Shown here: positions 25,550-33,190 of the stretch, one piece after another
How positions within the stretch are numbered: the stretch's first letter is position 1
Layout of the letters: each line of letters begins with the position of its first letter
Position numbers and translations under genes: made by a program
Assembly (NCBI RefSeq): GCF_026626705.1
Contig: NZ_JAPNKC010000001.1
Location: forward strand, 6,218,001 to 6,282,000
Length of the DNA stretch: 64,000 bases
Source: Pyxidicoccus sp. MSG2
GTDB taxonomy: Bacteria; Myxococcota; Myxococcia; Myxococcales; Myxococcaceae
Direction of reading: 5' to 3'
Notes under the pieces: generated by a model
What the model saw: the letters and a program-made list of their open reading frames with translations, nothing else
Database searches by the model: none
What the model was told of the DNA's origin: nothing

Positions 25550-26221
25550 TCACGCTCCCGGGCGGGAATAGTAGGGCTGAATGGGACCGCCAATGAGCTG
25601 GAAGCGGTGGATGAGCTCTCCGGCGTGCTTGTAGATCTCCTCGGGTGGGGCTCGTGGGTGCAGATCGATGAACTCACGCCAGGCGTCATTCCATGCCCCG
25701 CCGCGCCCGGTACCGTCGTGAATCCTCCTGTGGAGGTCACGCGGAATAGGCATGGTGTAGTCATGGATCTTGATGCCTTGCTGCTCGAACCACAGCGCAA
25801 GGTCTTGGGCCTGGGGAAAGATGTGGTGCTTCTCCCAGCGCCCAGGCGAGAGCTGGCGTGAAGGGGGAATGAGCCGGTCAGGGGCCCCGTCCCAGTTGGG
25901 GAAGACCATGACGGCGCCACGAGGGAGATTCTGCGCGGCTCCCCAGTTTCGCTGCGGACCCATACCCGGAGCCGCGGCCGCTGCAGGCGGGCGCGTGGGT
26001 GGGAAACGCGCCAGTTCGACGTCACCGGGCAGGTCTCCGCAGCGGTAGAAGCCGCAGGCGTCACCCAGGCACAACAGCGTGATGCATTGGTCGTCCTCGG
26101 GCGCGTGGCACTCCAGCTCCGCCTCCTCCCAGGCTTGCTGCATGGGAGCGCTGACGGTGGCGCAACCCAGCCAGGAGAGGGCGAGCCACGAAAGACAGAA
26201 AGCATGGAGGGTTCTCATCAC
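25550..26221 (-). CDS. TIGR02269-type lipoprotein toxin (SitA6-like)
   Basis: Lipoprotein of 223 aa (lipobox SWLGC, Cys20). After a Cys-containing N-terminal section (ECHAPEDDQCITLLCLGDACGFYRCG) and a proline/alanine linker, the C-terminal ~100 residues carry the TIGR02269 pattern: KHHIFPQ, LALWFEQQGIKIHDYTM, PRDLHRRIHDG, RGGAWNDAWREF and AGPIQPYY-like RFQLIGGPIQPYY. The HH and H...H...WN spacing suggests an HNH-type nuclease. Myxobacterial SitA lipoproteins move between cells by TraA/TraB outer-membrane exchange and kill siblings lacking the matching SitI. The double-CXXCG partner follows 6 bp downstream. Two ATGs stand side by side at the start; either gives the same signal peptide. Sit family number is from memory. 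Confidence 0.8.
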   Translation of the reverse strand: MMRTLHAFCLSWLALSWLGCATVSAPMQQAWEEAELECHAPEDDQCITLLCLGDACGFYRCGDLPGDVELARFPPTRPPAAAAAPGMGPQRNWGAAQNLPRGAVMVFPNWDGAPDRLIPPSRQLSPGRWEKHHIFPQAQDLALWFEQQGIKIHDYTMPIPRDLHRRIHDGTGRGGAWNDAWREFIDLHPRAPPEEIYKHAGELIHRFQLIGGPIQPYYSRPGA

Positions 26222-26283
26222 TGGCGAACCCTACCATTCTGTCTGTCCTTCCCTTGCGGAGGCGGACCGTGTCGCGCCCGGGC

Positions 26284-26907
26284 TCAGCCCCCGGACTGGC
26301 GGCCTTCAATCGCGCACAGGAGCACCGCGGCGGCGATACCCAGGCGGCGGTCCAGCCGGCCTTCCCGGTCCATGGAGTAGTCGAGGTCGATCTTCTGGAT
26401 GAACGGGTTGAAGCGCTGGGTGAAGGTGAGCACCGGCGCGCCGCCCACGTTGCCGCTGAAGGTCTGCGGGATGAGGTTGGTGAGGAAGCGGCGGACGAGC
26501 GCCATCACCATGCTGTCCTCCTCAATCTTCCCCCGCTCCTGGTCGTTCGCGTCGAGGATGAGCCACTCGTCGCGGAGGATGGAGCGCAGGCCCTTGCGGC
26601 GCAGCGCGCCCACGCGCTCGCCGGTGGCTGCGTCGGTGACGTCGTACGTGGCGCCGAAGTCCAGGATGCTGCGCGCCTTGATGGTGAGCAGCTCGTCCTG
26701 CATGTCCTCGCTGCCGTAGATGCGCAGGTCCTCCTTCAGCTTGAAGGCCTTCATCTTCGAGTAGAAGGCGACGTTGCCCGCCTCGTCGTAGATGTGGAAC
26801 GCGCCGCCGAACAGCTTGAAGAACTGACGGCGAATCATGTAGCGGCTCTGGCCGAAGCGGCCGCGAGCCAGGTCACTGCGAGAGCGGGGCGTGAGTGCGG
26901 TGGACAT
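26284..26907 (-). CDS. LURP-one-related/scramblase-like protein
   Basis: Protein of 207 aa without signal peptide. It begins the fold at RYMIRRQFFKLFGGAFHIYDEAGN and continues with KMKAFKLKEDLRIY, DELLTIKARSILDFGATYDV, GERVGALRRKGLRSILRDEWLIL and a final short hydrophobic helix (LGIAAAVLLCAIE). This is the LURP-one/phospholipid-scramblase (Tubby-like) beta-barrel with a C-terminal helix. Biochemical function in bacteria is unclear; membrane or lipid association is likely. ATG 26907 is chosen because upstream codons in this frame overlap the regA-like gene and show no domain. The gene lies 64 bp downstream of regA on the same strand and may be co-transcribed with it. Confidence 0.8.
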   Translation of the reverse strand: MSTALTPRSRSDLARGRFGQSRYMIRRQFFKLFGGAFHIYDEAGNVAFYSKMKAFKLKEDLRIYGSEDMQDELLTIKARSILDFGATYDVTDAATGERVGALRRKGLRSILRDEWLILDANDQERGKIEEDSMVMALVRRFLTNLIPQTFSGNVGGAPVLTFTQRFNPFIQKIDLDYSMDREGRLDRRLGIAAAVLLCAIEGRQSGG

Positions 26908-26971
26908 GGCGTTCCACCTACCGCGAAGTGGGGGCGCGCGAACAGGGGGCCCCCACCTGTCGGGTCCAGGC

Positions 26972-27526
26972 TTAGCGGGAAGGCGGGTATTTCTGCAGCT
27001 TCCGTTGCAGGGAGCGCCGGTGGATGCCGAGCTTCCGTGCGGCCTCGGAGATGTTGCCACCAGAGTCGGCGAGCACGCGGTTGATGTGCTCCCACTCGGC
27101 GCGTGCGAGCGAGGGCGCCTCGAAGCTCTCCGGCGCCGCGACGGCGGGCTCACCGGAGGCACGGGCGAAGGCCGCGAGGAGGTCGTCCACGTCCGCGGGC
27201 TTGGGGAGGTAGTTCACCGCGCCCAGGCGGATGGCGTCCACCGTGGTGGCGATGCTGCCGTAGCCCGTGAGGACGACGACGCGCGTGGAGGCGTCCACGG
27301 CGAGCAAATCCCTCACCAGCTCCAGGCCGCTGCGGCCGGGCATGCGCAGGTCCACGACGGCGTACTCGGGTGACTCGCGGCGCGCGGCGGCGAGGGCCGC
27401 GTCGTAGTCCCCGGCCGTGGTGACGTCCCAGCCCCGCTCGCGGAAGGCACGGGCCAGCCGCTCGCGCAGCGTCGCATCGTCGTCCACGAGGAGGAGGCTG
27501 GGGTGCTGTGCTCCGGCCGTGCTCAT
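26972..27526 (-). CDS. regA: RegA/PrrA/ActR-family response regulator
   Basis: Regulator of 184 aa: receiver (residues 10-125) with LLLVDDDATLRERLARAF, phospho-Asp in YAVVDLRMPGRSGLELV, Thr in VVLTGYGSIATTV and Lys in NYLPKPAD; then a proline/alanine linker and a Fis-type helix-turn-helix (NISEAARKLGIHRRSLQRKLQKYPP). That short receiver-Fis layout and the GIHRRSLQRKLQK ending mark the RegA/PrrA/ActR group, which controls redox-responsive genes in proteobacteria. The cognate RegB-like kinase gene ends 70 bp upstream on the same strand. ATG 27526 begins just before the receiver; an earlier ATG at 27559 is less likely. Confidence 0.9.
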   Translation of the reverse strand: MSTAGAQHPSLLLVDDDATLRERLARAFRERGWDVTTAGDYDAALAAARRESPEYAVVDLRMPGRSGLELVRDLLAVDASTRVVVLTGYGSIATTVDAIRLGAVNYLPKPADVDDLLAAFARASGEPAVAAPESFEAPSLARAEWEHINRVLADSGGNISEAARKLGIHRRSLQRKLQKYPPSR

Positions 27527-27596
27527 GGCGCCGCCTCCGCGAGAAGCCGCACGCCGCACCGCCGCGATGCGCTCGTGGCGCGGGTGCCACGCATGC

Positions 27597-28910
27597 TCAT
27601 GACGCCGCCTCCGCTCCGCCCACCGGCAGCGCGAGGCTCGCGGTGGTGCCCTGGCCCGGTGAGGAGCGCAGCTCCAGCGAGCCTCCGAGCTGCTCCGCCA
27701 GCGTGCGCGCCAGGAAGAGGCCCAGGCCCATGCCCTCGCCCGGGGCCTTGGTGGTGAAGAACGGCTCGCCCGCCCGCGCGAGCACCTCCGCCGGCATGCC
27801 CGGGCCGCCGTCGCGCACCTCCAGCTTCGCGCGGGCCTGCTCCGCCCGCACGCGCAGCTCCACGGGCTTCGACTCCGGCGTGGCCTGGAGCGCGTTCTTC
27901 ACCAGCCCGCGCAGCACCCGGGCCAGCGCGCGCGGCGGGCCGTGCACCTGCCAGGCGCTCAACTCGGCGGGAACCTCCACGCGCACCCGCGCGGCGCCGG
28001 GCAGCTCCGCCAGCGTGTCCTCCACCAGCCGTCCCAGCGCAATCGCATGGAAGGGCTCTCCGGTGGTCTGCCCCGCGTCCGCGGACATCTGCACCAGCAC
28101 GTCGCGGCAGCGGTCCACCTGCTGGCGGATGAGGCGCAGGTCCTCGCGCACGGACTCGGATGTGCCCGAGGCCGCCAGCGCGCGCTCCACCTCCTTCGCC
28201 ACCACGGCGATGGTGGACAGCGGCGTGGACAGCTCGTGCGCCGCGCCTGCCGCCAGCGTGGCCAGGGAGGCCACCTTCTCGCGCCGCGCGTGCAGCGCTC
28301 GCGCCTGGGCCAGCTCCTGCTCGCGCGCGCCCAGCGCCCGGGTGACGCGCTGGACGAAGTAGACGATGAAGCCCGCGGCCACCGCGAAGGCCACCCACAT
28401 GCCATTGATGTGCAGCCGCATCAGCTCCGCATGGTCCGGCCGGGACAGCCCGTGCGGCAGCTCCACGTCCTGAAGCACGAAGAGCGAGCCGAACGCCGCG
28501 AGCGTGAAGCCCAACAGTCCCCACGTCCACCGCGCGGGCAGCAGCACCGTGCCCAGCGCCACATTCACCAGGTACAGCGTGGTGAAGGGGTTGTGCGTGC
28601 CGCCGCTGAGGGCCAGCAGACCGGTGAGCACCAGCGTGTCCCACAGCATCAGCTTGCCGATGGTGCCTTCCGTCACCCGCCGCGCCCGGTGCAGCCACGC
28701 GCGCACGGACAGGTTGGTGAGCGCCTCCAGCCCCAGCAGCGCCGCGAGCACCGGCACGGGCAGCGCCAGTTCCAACCCATACGCCGCCACGGCGATGACC
28801 ACCGCCTGGCCCAGCAGCAGGCCCCACCGCAGCCGCAGCAGCCACTCCAGGTTGATGCGCGCTCGCGAGGCCGGCTCGGGGAGCGTGGGGGCGTCAGGCT
28901 CTGGCTTCAT
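27597..28910 (-). CDS. regB: RegB/PrrB-type redox sensor histidine kinase
   Basis: Membrane kinase of 437 aa. About six transmembrane helices (residues 25-215) precede a coiled linker and HisKA with the phospho-His in LAAGAAHELSTPLSTIAVV; the HATPase has GLVKNALQATPE and GMGLGLFLARTLAEQLGGSL. The loop GGTHNPFTTLYLVNVALG matches the GGxxNPF quinone-binding motif of RegB, so it probably senses the redox state of the quinone pool. I do not see the RegB redox Cys in the usual dimerisation segment (REKVASLATLAAG lacks Cys), so only the quinone route may operate. ATG 28910 is preferred; the frame is open to 29006 but that extension has no fold. Confidence 0.9.
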   Translation of the reverse strand: MKPEPDAPTLPEPASRARINLEWLLRLRWGLLLGQAVVIAVAAYGLELALPVPVLAALLGLEALTNLSVRAWLHRARRVTEGTIGKLMLWDTLVLTGLLALSGGTHNPFTTLYLVNVALGTVLLPARWTWGLLGFTLAAFGSLFVLQDVELPHGLSRPDHAELMRLHINGMWVAFAVAAGFIVYFVQRVTRALGAREQELAQARALHARREKVASLATLAAGAAHELSTPLSTIAVVAKEVERALAASGTSESVREDLRLIRQQVDRCRDVLVQMSADAGQTTGEPFHAIALGRLVEDTLAELPGAARVRVEVPAELSAWQVHGPPRALARVLRGLVKNALQATPESKPVELRVRAEQARAKLEVRDGGPGMPAEVLARAGEPFFTTKAPGEGMGLGLFLARTLAEQLGGSLELRSSPGQGTTASLALPVGGAEAAS

Positions 28911-29128
28911 GGCACGGTGGAGGGGGCCGCTCGGGTTGATGCGCGCCCGCGAGAAAGACTCGCATGGACACCCGGTGTGATGCACACGCGCGCCGCCTGC
29001 TCGCAAGAGGCACAGACTGAATCGGGATGCGGATTCGAGCTGTATGGAATGAACAGGAGGGGCCTGGTGCTCGTGGGTGTGGAGCTCCTTCGAAACCTCG
29101 CGGTGGGGCCCCCGGGCCGGGCTTGAGG

Positions 29129-29192
29129 CGTCCTGTTCGGAAATGTCGGGACATTTCGCGCCTCAAAACCCCCGACATTTCCGAACAGGACG
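29129..29192. repeat. Perfect 22-bp inverted repeat with nested palindrome
   Basis: Arms 29129-29150 and 29171-29192 are perfect reverse complements over 22 bp, separated by 20 nt. The left arm continues into a second small palindrome, AAATGTC-GG-GACATTT (29141-29156), so the AAATGTC/GACATTT word occurs three times. It lies 70 bp after the minus-strand lipoprotein gene and about 220 bp upstream of the regB start. A T-run is missing on both strands, so it is not a standard terminator. Confidence 0.9.
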
Positions 29193-29261
29193 GTGCCGGC
29201 AGGCGGGGGGAGGCGCGTCTGCGATGTGGCCTCGGAGCCGGCCAGTGGGCGGACACGGGCG

Positions 29262-30014
29262 TCATGGCGTGGAGGCCGGCCGGGCCGAAGCGGAGCGGGC
29301 CACGTTGCCCAGCAGGTCGACGCGCGTGGGAGGCTCCTGGGGCTCCACCCCGTCCAGCCACATGTCCCACGCCAGCGTGAAGACGAGCGTGGCCCGGGGC
29401 TGCTCCTCCGACAGCGTCAGCCCGTCGAGCACCACGTCCACCGACGAGTGCCCGGTGCTGGTGGCGTCGAACGCCTGCGCCACGCCGCCATCCGTCGGGG
29501 AACGCGTGCCGCGCACGTGGAGGCTGCGGCCTTCCATGTCCACGGGTTCAGGGCCCTCGGTCGCGGAGGCCAGTCCCTGTGCGTCCGAGTCCGCCGGCTC
29601 GAAGGTGAGCCGCGCGCGGCAGTACCGGCCCGGTGGTGGGCGCAGCACGCCCAGTTCCGTGACGTCCCCATCCGCGCCATCCAGGCCCAGGACATGCGGC
29701 GTGCCCAGCCGCCGGGGGCTGGAGCTCGAGTGCGCCCACGCGGTGCTCACGGGCGACAGCCCCCGCAGCAGCCGCAGCCAGCCGGCTTCTTCACACGGCA
29801 GCAACTCCACGCTGCCCAGCGTGACGAGCGCACGGGTGAAGGACGCACGCGTGCCCTGCGCATTGAGGAGGGTGCGCGCGCCCCCCGCCTCCACGGCGGG
29901 TCGGGCGCGCGCGGTGGTGATGCCAAGGGACAGCTCCATCCCCTCCACGCGGTCCCCGCCACCACAGGCGGCGAGACAGAGGAGGGCGGCGGCGCCGAGG
30001 ACGGACGGCTTCAT
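29262..30014 (-). CDS. Hypothetical lipoprotein paired with outer-membrane protein
   Basis: Lipoprotein of 250 aa, lipobox CLAACGGG (Cys17). I do not recognise the domain. Visible features are an early ELSLGITTARARPAVEAGG strand, an FTRALVTLGSVELLPCEE block with Cys, a GLDGADGDVTELGVLRPPPGRYCRARLTFEPAD stretch with a second Cys, and a beta-rich C-terminal part (VDVVLDGLTLSEEQPRATLVFTLAWDMWL). The repeated 'LGVLRPPPGRYC' style resembles periplasmic domains that carry a ligand or metal, such as the MbnP fold, but similarity is too weak to claim. The gene follows the barrel protein at 30025 by 10 bp, so both are one transcript. Confidence 0.65.
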   Translation of the reverse strand: MKPSVLGAAALLCLAACGGGDRVEGMELSLGITTARARPAVEAGGARTLLNAQGTRASFTRALVTLGSVELLPCEEAGWLRLLRGLSPVSTAWAHSSSSPRRLGTPHVLGLDGADGDVTELGVLRPPPGRYCRARLTFEPADSDAQGLASATEGPEPVDMEGRSLHVRGTRSPTDGGVAQAFDATSTGHSSVDVVLDGLTLSEEQPRATLVFTLAWDMWLDGVEPQEPPTRVDLLGNVARSASARPASTP

Positions 30015-30024
30015 GTGCGTATGC

Positions 30025-30939
30025 TCAGAGGTCATACGCGACGGACATCATCGCGATGGGAGTGGGGGCCACGCGGCCATTCAGCCGGTTGAAGAAGGGC
30101 ACGCGCACGCCGGCCGCGAGGACGATGTCCGTCGCCGGGCTGAAGAGGACGTCGGGCGAGGCGTAGCCGATGACACCGCCGCCGTCCTCCTCCTTCTCGC
30201 CGTTGATGTCCGCGGCCTTCTCCACCCGCCCATCCAGCCCCAGCCGCACCGCCCAGCGCGGCGCCGGCTGGTACTGCGCTGCGAGCGTGGTGCGCACGGA
30301 CGCTCCGGCGCGAAAGCCCCGGATGCCGCGCGTGGGCAGGAAGCCCGTCGCGCTGGCGACGAAGGACCATGCGCCCCGGAAGTGCTGGTACGCCACGCCG
30401 AACAGCGGGTCCACCGAGCCGCTCCCCAGCTGCGTGTCCAGATCCAGCTCCGTCCCATCCTCCGCATGCAGCACGGGCGCGGTGGGCAGCTTCACGCCGG
30501 CCAGCACGCTGAAGAGGTGGTCCGGCGAGAAGTCCTTGTCCTGGTACACGAAGGCCTTGGCGCTGATCTCCACGTCCCCCACGCCCCAGCCGCGCTCGCG
30601 CGCGAGGCTCACGTCGCGCACCTCGCGGGCCTGCAAGGGGAGGGTGGCCGCGAGGAACAGCCACGGCAGCGGCGCGTACGCGGCGGCCACGTCCATGCGG
30701 GCTTCGCGCAGGCGCAGCGCGTTCTCGTTGTCCTGGCCCACGGTGTGGCCCCAAGCGCGCAGCGTGGTGGACAGGCGCAGGCGGCCGGAGAACGGCTGCT
30801 CCGTGCCCATGGAGGTGAGCGTAGGGTCCCCGCAGGCGCAGGTGGCGCAGGCCCAGGCGGGGGCGCCGGGCACCAGCAGCACCGCGCTGGCGAGGATGAG
30901 GGTGGCGGCGAGGGGCTTTCTCACGGCGGCAGGCACCAT
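30025..30939 (-). CDS. Outer-membrane beta-barrel protein with CxxCxC motif
   Basis: Exported protein of 304 aa with a signal peptide ending AWA, at once followed by CATCACGDPTLTSMG, a cluster of three Cys. The remainder consists of amphipathic strands with turns every 10-20 residues (GRLRLSTTLRAWG, LFLAATLPLQA, DVEISAKAFVYQ, LFSVLAGVKLPTAP, GSGSVDPLFGVAYQHF, ASVRTTLAAQYQPAP, VGVRVPFFNRLNG) and ends with an aromatic-poor but typical strand VAYDL. It is a transporter-type barrel. The CxxCxCGDP head is a probable metal site; my guess is copper or iron. ATG 30939 gives the signal peptide. Downstream lipoprotein 29262 is likely its partner. Confidence 0.75.
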   Translation of the reverse strand: MVPAAVRKPLAATLILASAVLLVPGAPAWACATCACGDPTLTSMGTEQPFSGRLRLSTTLRAWGHTVGQDNENALRLREARMDVAAAYAPLPWLFLAATLPLQAREVRDVSLARERGWGVGDVEISAKAFVYQDKDFSPDHLFSVLAGVKLPTAPVLHAEDGTELDLDTQLGSGSVDPLFGVAYQHFRGAWSFVASATGFLPTRGIRGFRAGASVRTTLAAQYQPAPRWAVRLGLDGRVEKAADINGEKEEDGGGVIGYASPDVLFSPATDIVLAAGVRVPFFNRLNGRVAPTPIAMMSVAYDL

Positions 30940-31132
30940 ACGTACCCCCGGGGGGGCCGGCGTGCGGCGAGTTGTCGCAGCGGGGACAACCCGACGGGGA
31001 CCCTGTCCTACCGTCGTAGAGCAGGCGGGCAGGCGGGTGCCCGCTGTCCCGCCGGAATCAATGGCCACCTTGTGAATGACTTCCGCCCGCCGGCGTTGAG
31101 GGGGGTGGGAGGCGGGACACAGGGAGGACGTC

Positions 31133-31573
31133 ATGGGCGTGCTTGCGCCGCTGGGCCGGCTGCTCTTCTCGGCCATCTTCATCACCAGTGGCTTGAACCA
31201 CTTCTTCCAACTCCAGGCGCTGACGGCCTATGCCCAGTCCTCGGGTGTGCCGGAGCCCCGCATGGCGGTGCTGGCGTCCGGCGTGGCGCTGGTGCTGGGC
31301 GGCCTCATGGTGCTGCTGGGCGTGTTCGCCCGCCTGGGGGCGGCGGCCATCGCCGTCTTCCTCCTGGCTGCGGCCTTCATGGTGCACAAGTTCTGGCTCA
31401 TCGCCGACCCGGTGCAGGCGCAGGACCAGCTCGTCCACTTCATGAAGAACCTCTCCATGGCGGGAGGTGCCCTCTTCATCGTCTACTTCGGCTCCGGGCC
31501 CTTCAGCCTGCGCAGCCGCAAGCGCGAAGAGGGGCTCGGCGGCGGACGGCTGGGCATGCCGCTGCGGCACTGA
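31133..31573 (+). CDS. DoxX-family membrane protein
   Basis: Membrane protein of 146 aa with four hydrophobic segments (about residues 4-22, 43-64, 66-86, 105-124). The LLFSAIFITSGLNHF start, GLMVLLGVFARLGAAAIAVFL, then LVHFMKNLSMAGGALFIVYFG with a basic tail (RSRKREE) are the DoxX/DoxD-like pattern. Family members take part in thiol or sulfite-related redox processes, but function is mostly undefined. GGAGG lies eight bases upstream of ATG 31133. It is transcribed away from the Cys-motif barrel protein at 30025, with a shared upstream region of about 190 bp. Confidence 0.88.
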   Translation: MGVLAPLGRLLFSAIFITSGLNHFFQLQALTAYAQSSGVPEPRMAVLASGVALVLGGLMVLLGVFARLGAAAIAVFLLAAAFMVHKFWLIADPVQAQDQLVHFMKNLSMAGGALFIVYFGSGPFSLRSRKREEGLGGGRLGMPLRH

Positions 31574-31605
31574 GCCGGGAGGTCCGCAAGGCGCCCTTGC
31601 AGGCG

Positions 31606-31627
31606 GCGGAAGGAACGCTCCTTCCGC
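31606..31627. terminator. Hairpin between convergent genes, possible bidirectional terminator
   Basis: Nine-bp perfect stem GCGGAAGGA / TCCTTCCGC with a four-base loop ACGC. It lies between the DoxX stop (31573) and the stop of the convergent small lipoprotein (31682). No T-run follows on either strand, so termination may be weak or Rho-assisted. Confidence 0.45.
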
Positions 31628-31681
31628 GAGTCCGCCACCGCGAGGGGCGGAGCGTTGCGTCGGGAGTGCGCTCGCGAGCGG

Positions 31682-31996
31682 CTACGACGCGGGCGTGGCG
31701 CCCGCTCCGCCCGCCGGCTGCGCATCCGGCACCCAGGGGATGTGCGCGGCGGCCTCGGGGAGGTTGCGCTTCAGCTTGTCGCAGGGCACGGTCACGAGCG
31801 AGTAGTTGAAGTCCGAGCCCGACATGCGCAGGAAGCACGTCTCCGTGCGCGGGTCGATGAGGTAGCTGTATCTGCCCCCCATGTCGATGATGGAGAAGCG
31901 GCCCTGGGTCTGGAGGTCCGCCTGGTTCTCCTGGGTGTGGGGGATGAGACAGCCCGGCAGGGCGAGCGCGGCGACGAGGACGATGAGAGGGCGCAT
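31682..31996 (-). CDS. Small conserved lipoprotein of unknown function
   Basis: Lipoprotein of 104 aa with lipobox ALPGC (Cys16). The rest has a compact domain with FSIIDMGGRYSYLIDPRTETCFLR, a second Cys in LVTVPCDKL and a proline/alanine tail. The two Cys are likely disulfide-bonded. I recognise no family. It is convergent with doxX and 41 bp from the metallophosphoesterase gene stop (32038), on the same strand, so it may be read from the same transcript. Confidence 0.7.
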   Translation of the reverse strand: MRPLIVLVAALALPGCLIPHTQENQADLQTQGRFSIIDMGGRYSYLIDPRTETCFLRMSGSDFNYSLVTVPCDKLKRNLPEAAAHIPWVPDAQPAGGAGATPAS

Positions 31997-32037
31997 GAGC
32001 GCCCATGCTACCCGGCCCGCCGCTCGCGGGGCACTGC

Positions 32038-32943
32038 TCAGCTCGCGACGGCCATCGCTTCGCCGCGCAGCGTGAAGAAGGCCACCTCGGGCTCGGCGCC
32101 GCGGCGCAGGTACGGGCCGCCGAAGCCGAAGCCCAGCCCGCGATTCACGTAGAGCTGGTTGCCATTCACGCGGTAGTGGCCGCTGATGTACGGCTGGCCC
32201 GCGCGGCGGAAGATGGCCTCGGTGAGGCCGCGCACCACGAACTGGCCGCCGTGCGTGTGCCCGGAGAACTGCACCAGCCCGGCGTGCGCGGGCAGCTTCT
32301 CCACCGTCGGCGGCGCGTGCGTCAGCACCAGCCGCGTGCCGCCCTCCGGCGCGCCGCGGAACGTCGCTTCCACGTCGTCGCGGCCCGTGCGCCCGTCGTC
32401 GATGCCCAGCACCGTCACCGGCGCGCCCTTCACGTGCACCAGGCGGTGCTCGTTCTGCAGCACCGTGTAGCCCAGCCGCTCGAAGCCCTCGCGGATGTAG
32501 GGCCCGTTCACCCAGTGGTCATGGTTGCCCAGCACCGCGTAGACGGGGCCCTGCAGGCCCGCCAGCAGCTCGCGCACGCGCGGCAGCGGCTTGGGGCTGT
32601 GCGTCACGTAGTCGCCGGTGAGGAAGACCAGGTCCGGCTTCGCCTCGTTGACCGCCTCCACCGCGCGGCGGATGCGAAGGGCGGAGGTCGCCTGCCCCAC
32701 GTGCACGTCGGAGAGCTGGGCGATCCTCAGCCCGTCGTGCTCGGCGTGCAGGTGCGGCACGAAGAGGACGTTCTCGGAGAGGGAGAAGTGGTCCCTCCAG
32801 CGCAGCCGCCGCTCCTCGCGCAGCGGGTCCGCGCCGCTCCGGGCCACCAGCTCGTTGCGTCCACCGTGGTGGGTCTCCCGGTACGCATGGGCGGCCGAGG
32901 AGACATGGGGCGTGGTGCGGCGGGCGAGGCGTCTCAGGCGCAT
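32038..32943 (-). CDS. Calcineurin-like metallophosphoesterase (YkuE/LpxG-like)
   Basis: Phosphoesterase of 301 aa. All metal-binding motifs are present in order: DVH in IAQLSDVHVG, GD in LVFLTGDYV, GNHDH in AVLGNHDHW, H in LVLTHAPP and GHTHGGQ. A late ISGHYRVNGNQLYVNRGLGFG segment is typical of the YkuE/YaeI subgroup, some of which cleave UDP-diacylglucosamine or other phospho-lipids. The N-terminus (MRLRRLARRTTPHV) is basic but has no clear membrane helix. Substrate cannot be assigned. The gene is divergent from the PAS kinase at 33191. Confidence 0.88.
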   Translation of the reverse strand: MRLRRLARRTTPHVSSAAHAYRETHHGGRNELVARSGADPLREERRLRWRDHFSLSENVLFVPHLHAEHDGLRIAQLSDVHVGQATSALRIRRAVEAVNEAKPDLVFLTGDYVTHSPKPLPRVRELLAGLQGPVYAVLGNHDHWVNGPYIREGFERLGYTVLQNEHRLVHVKGAPVTVLGIDDGRTGRDDVEATFRGAPEGGTRLVLTHAPPTVEKLPAHAGLVQFSGHTHGGQFVVRGLTEAIFRRAGQPYISGHYRVNGNQLYVNRGLGFGFGGPYLRRGAEPEVAFFTLRGEAMAVAS

Positions 32944-33190
32944 TCGGGGCGGTTCCTCCGTGCCGGGGGCTGCATGAGTGGCTCCAGTCTACGAGAGCCG
33001 GTGGGGGTGGGATGAAGCAGGTGTCCCGCGCACGCCTGCCCTCCATGCGGCCGGCGGCTGGGGTCACCGAGAAACGCCCGCGATTTCAGGAAGATTCCGG
33101 GTGGGACTCGGGCATCCTTCCACCACTGGACACACGGTCAACGGGGGCGCGGTGACGTCGTCAGGCGGGGTTGCTACACACGCGGGGACG

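Noticed and set aside
32978..33190. Upstream start for the PAS kinase
   Set aside because: The extension overlaps the probable promoter region shared with the phosphoesterase gene and has no fold; ATG 33191 has a ribosome-binding site.
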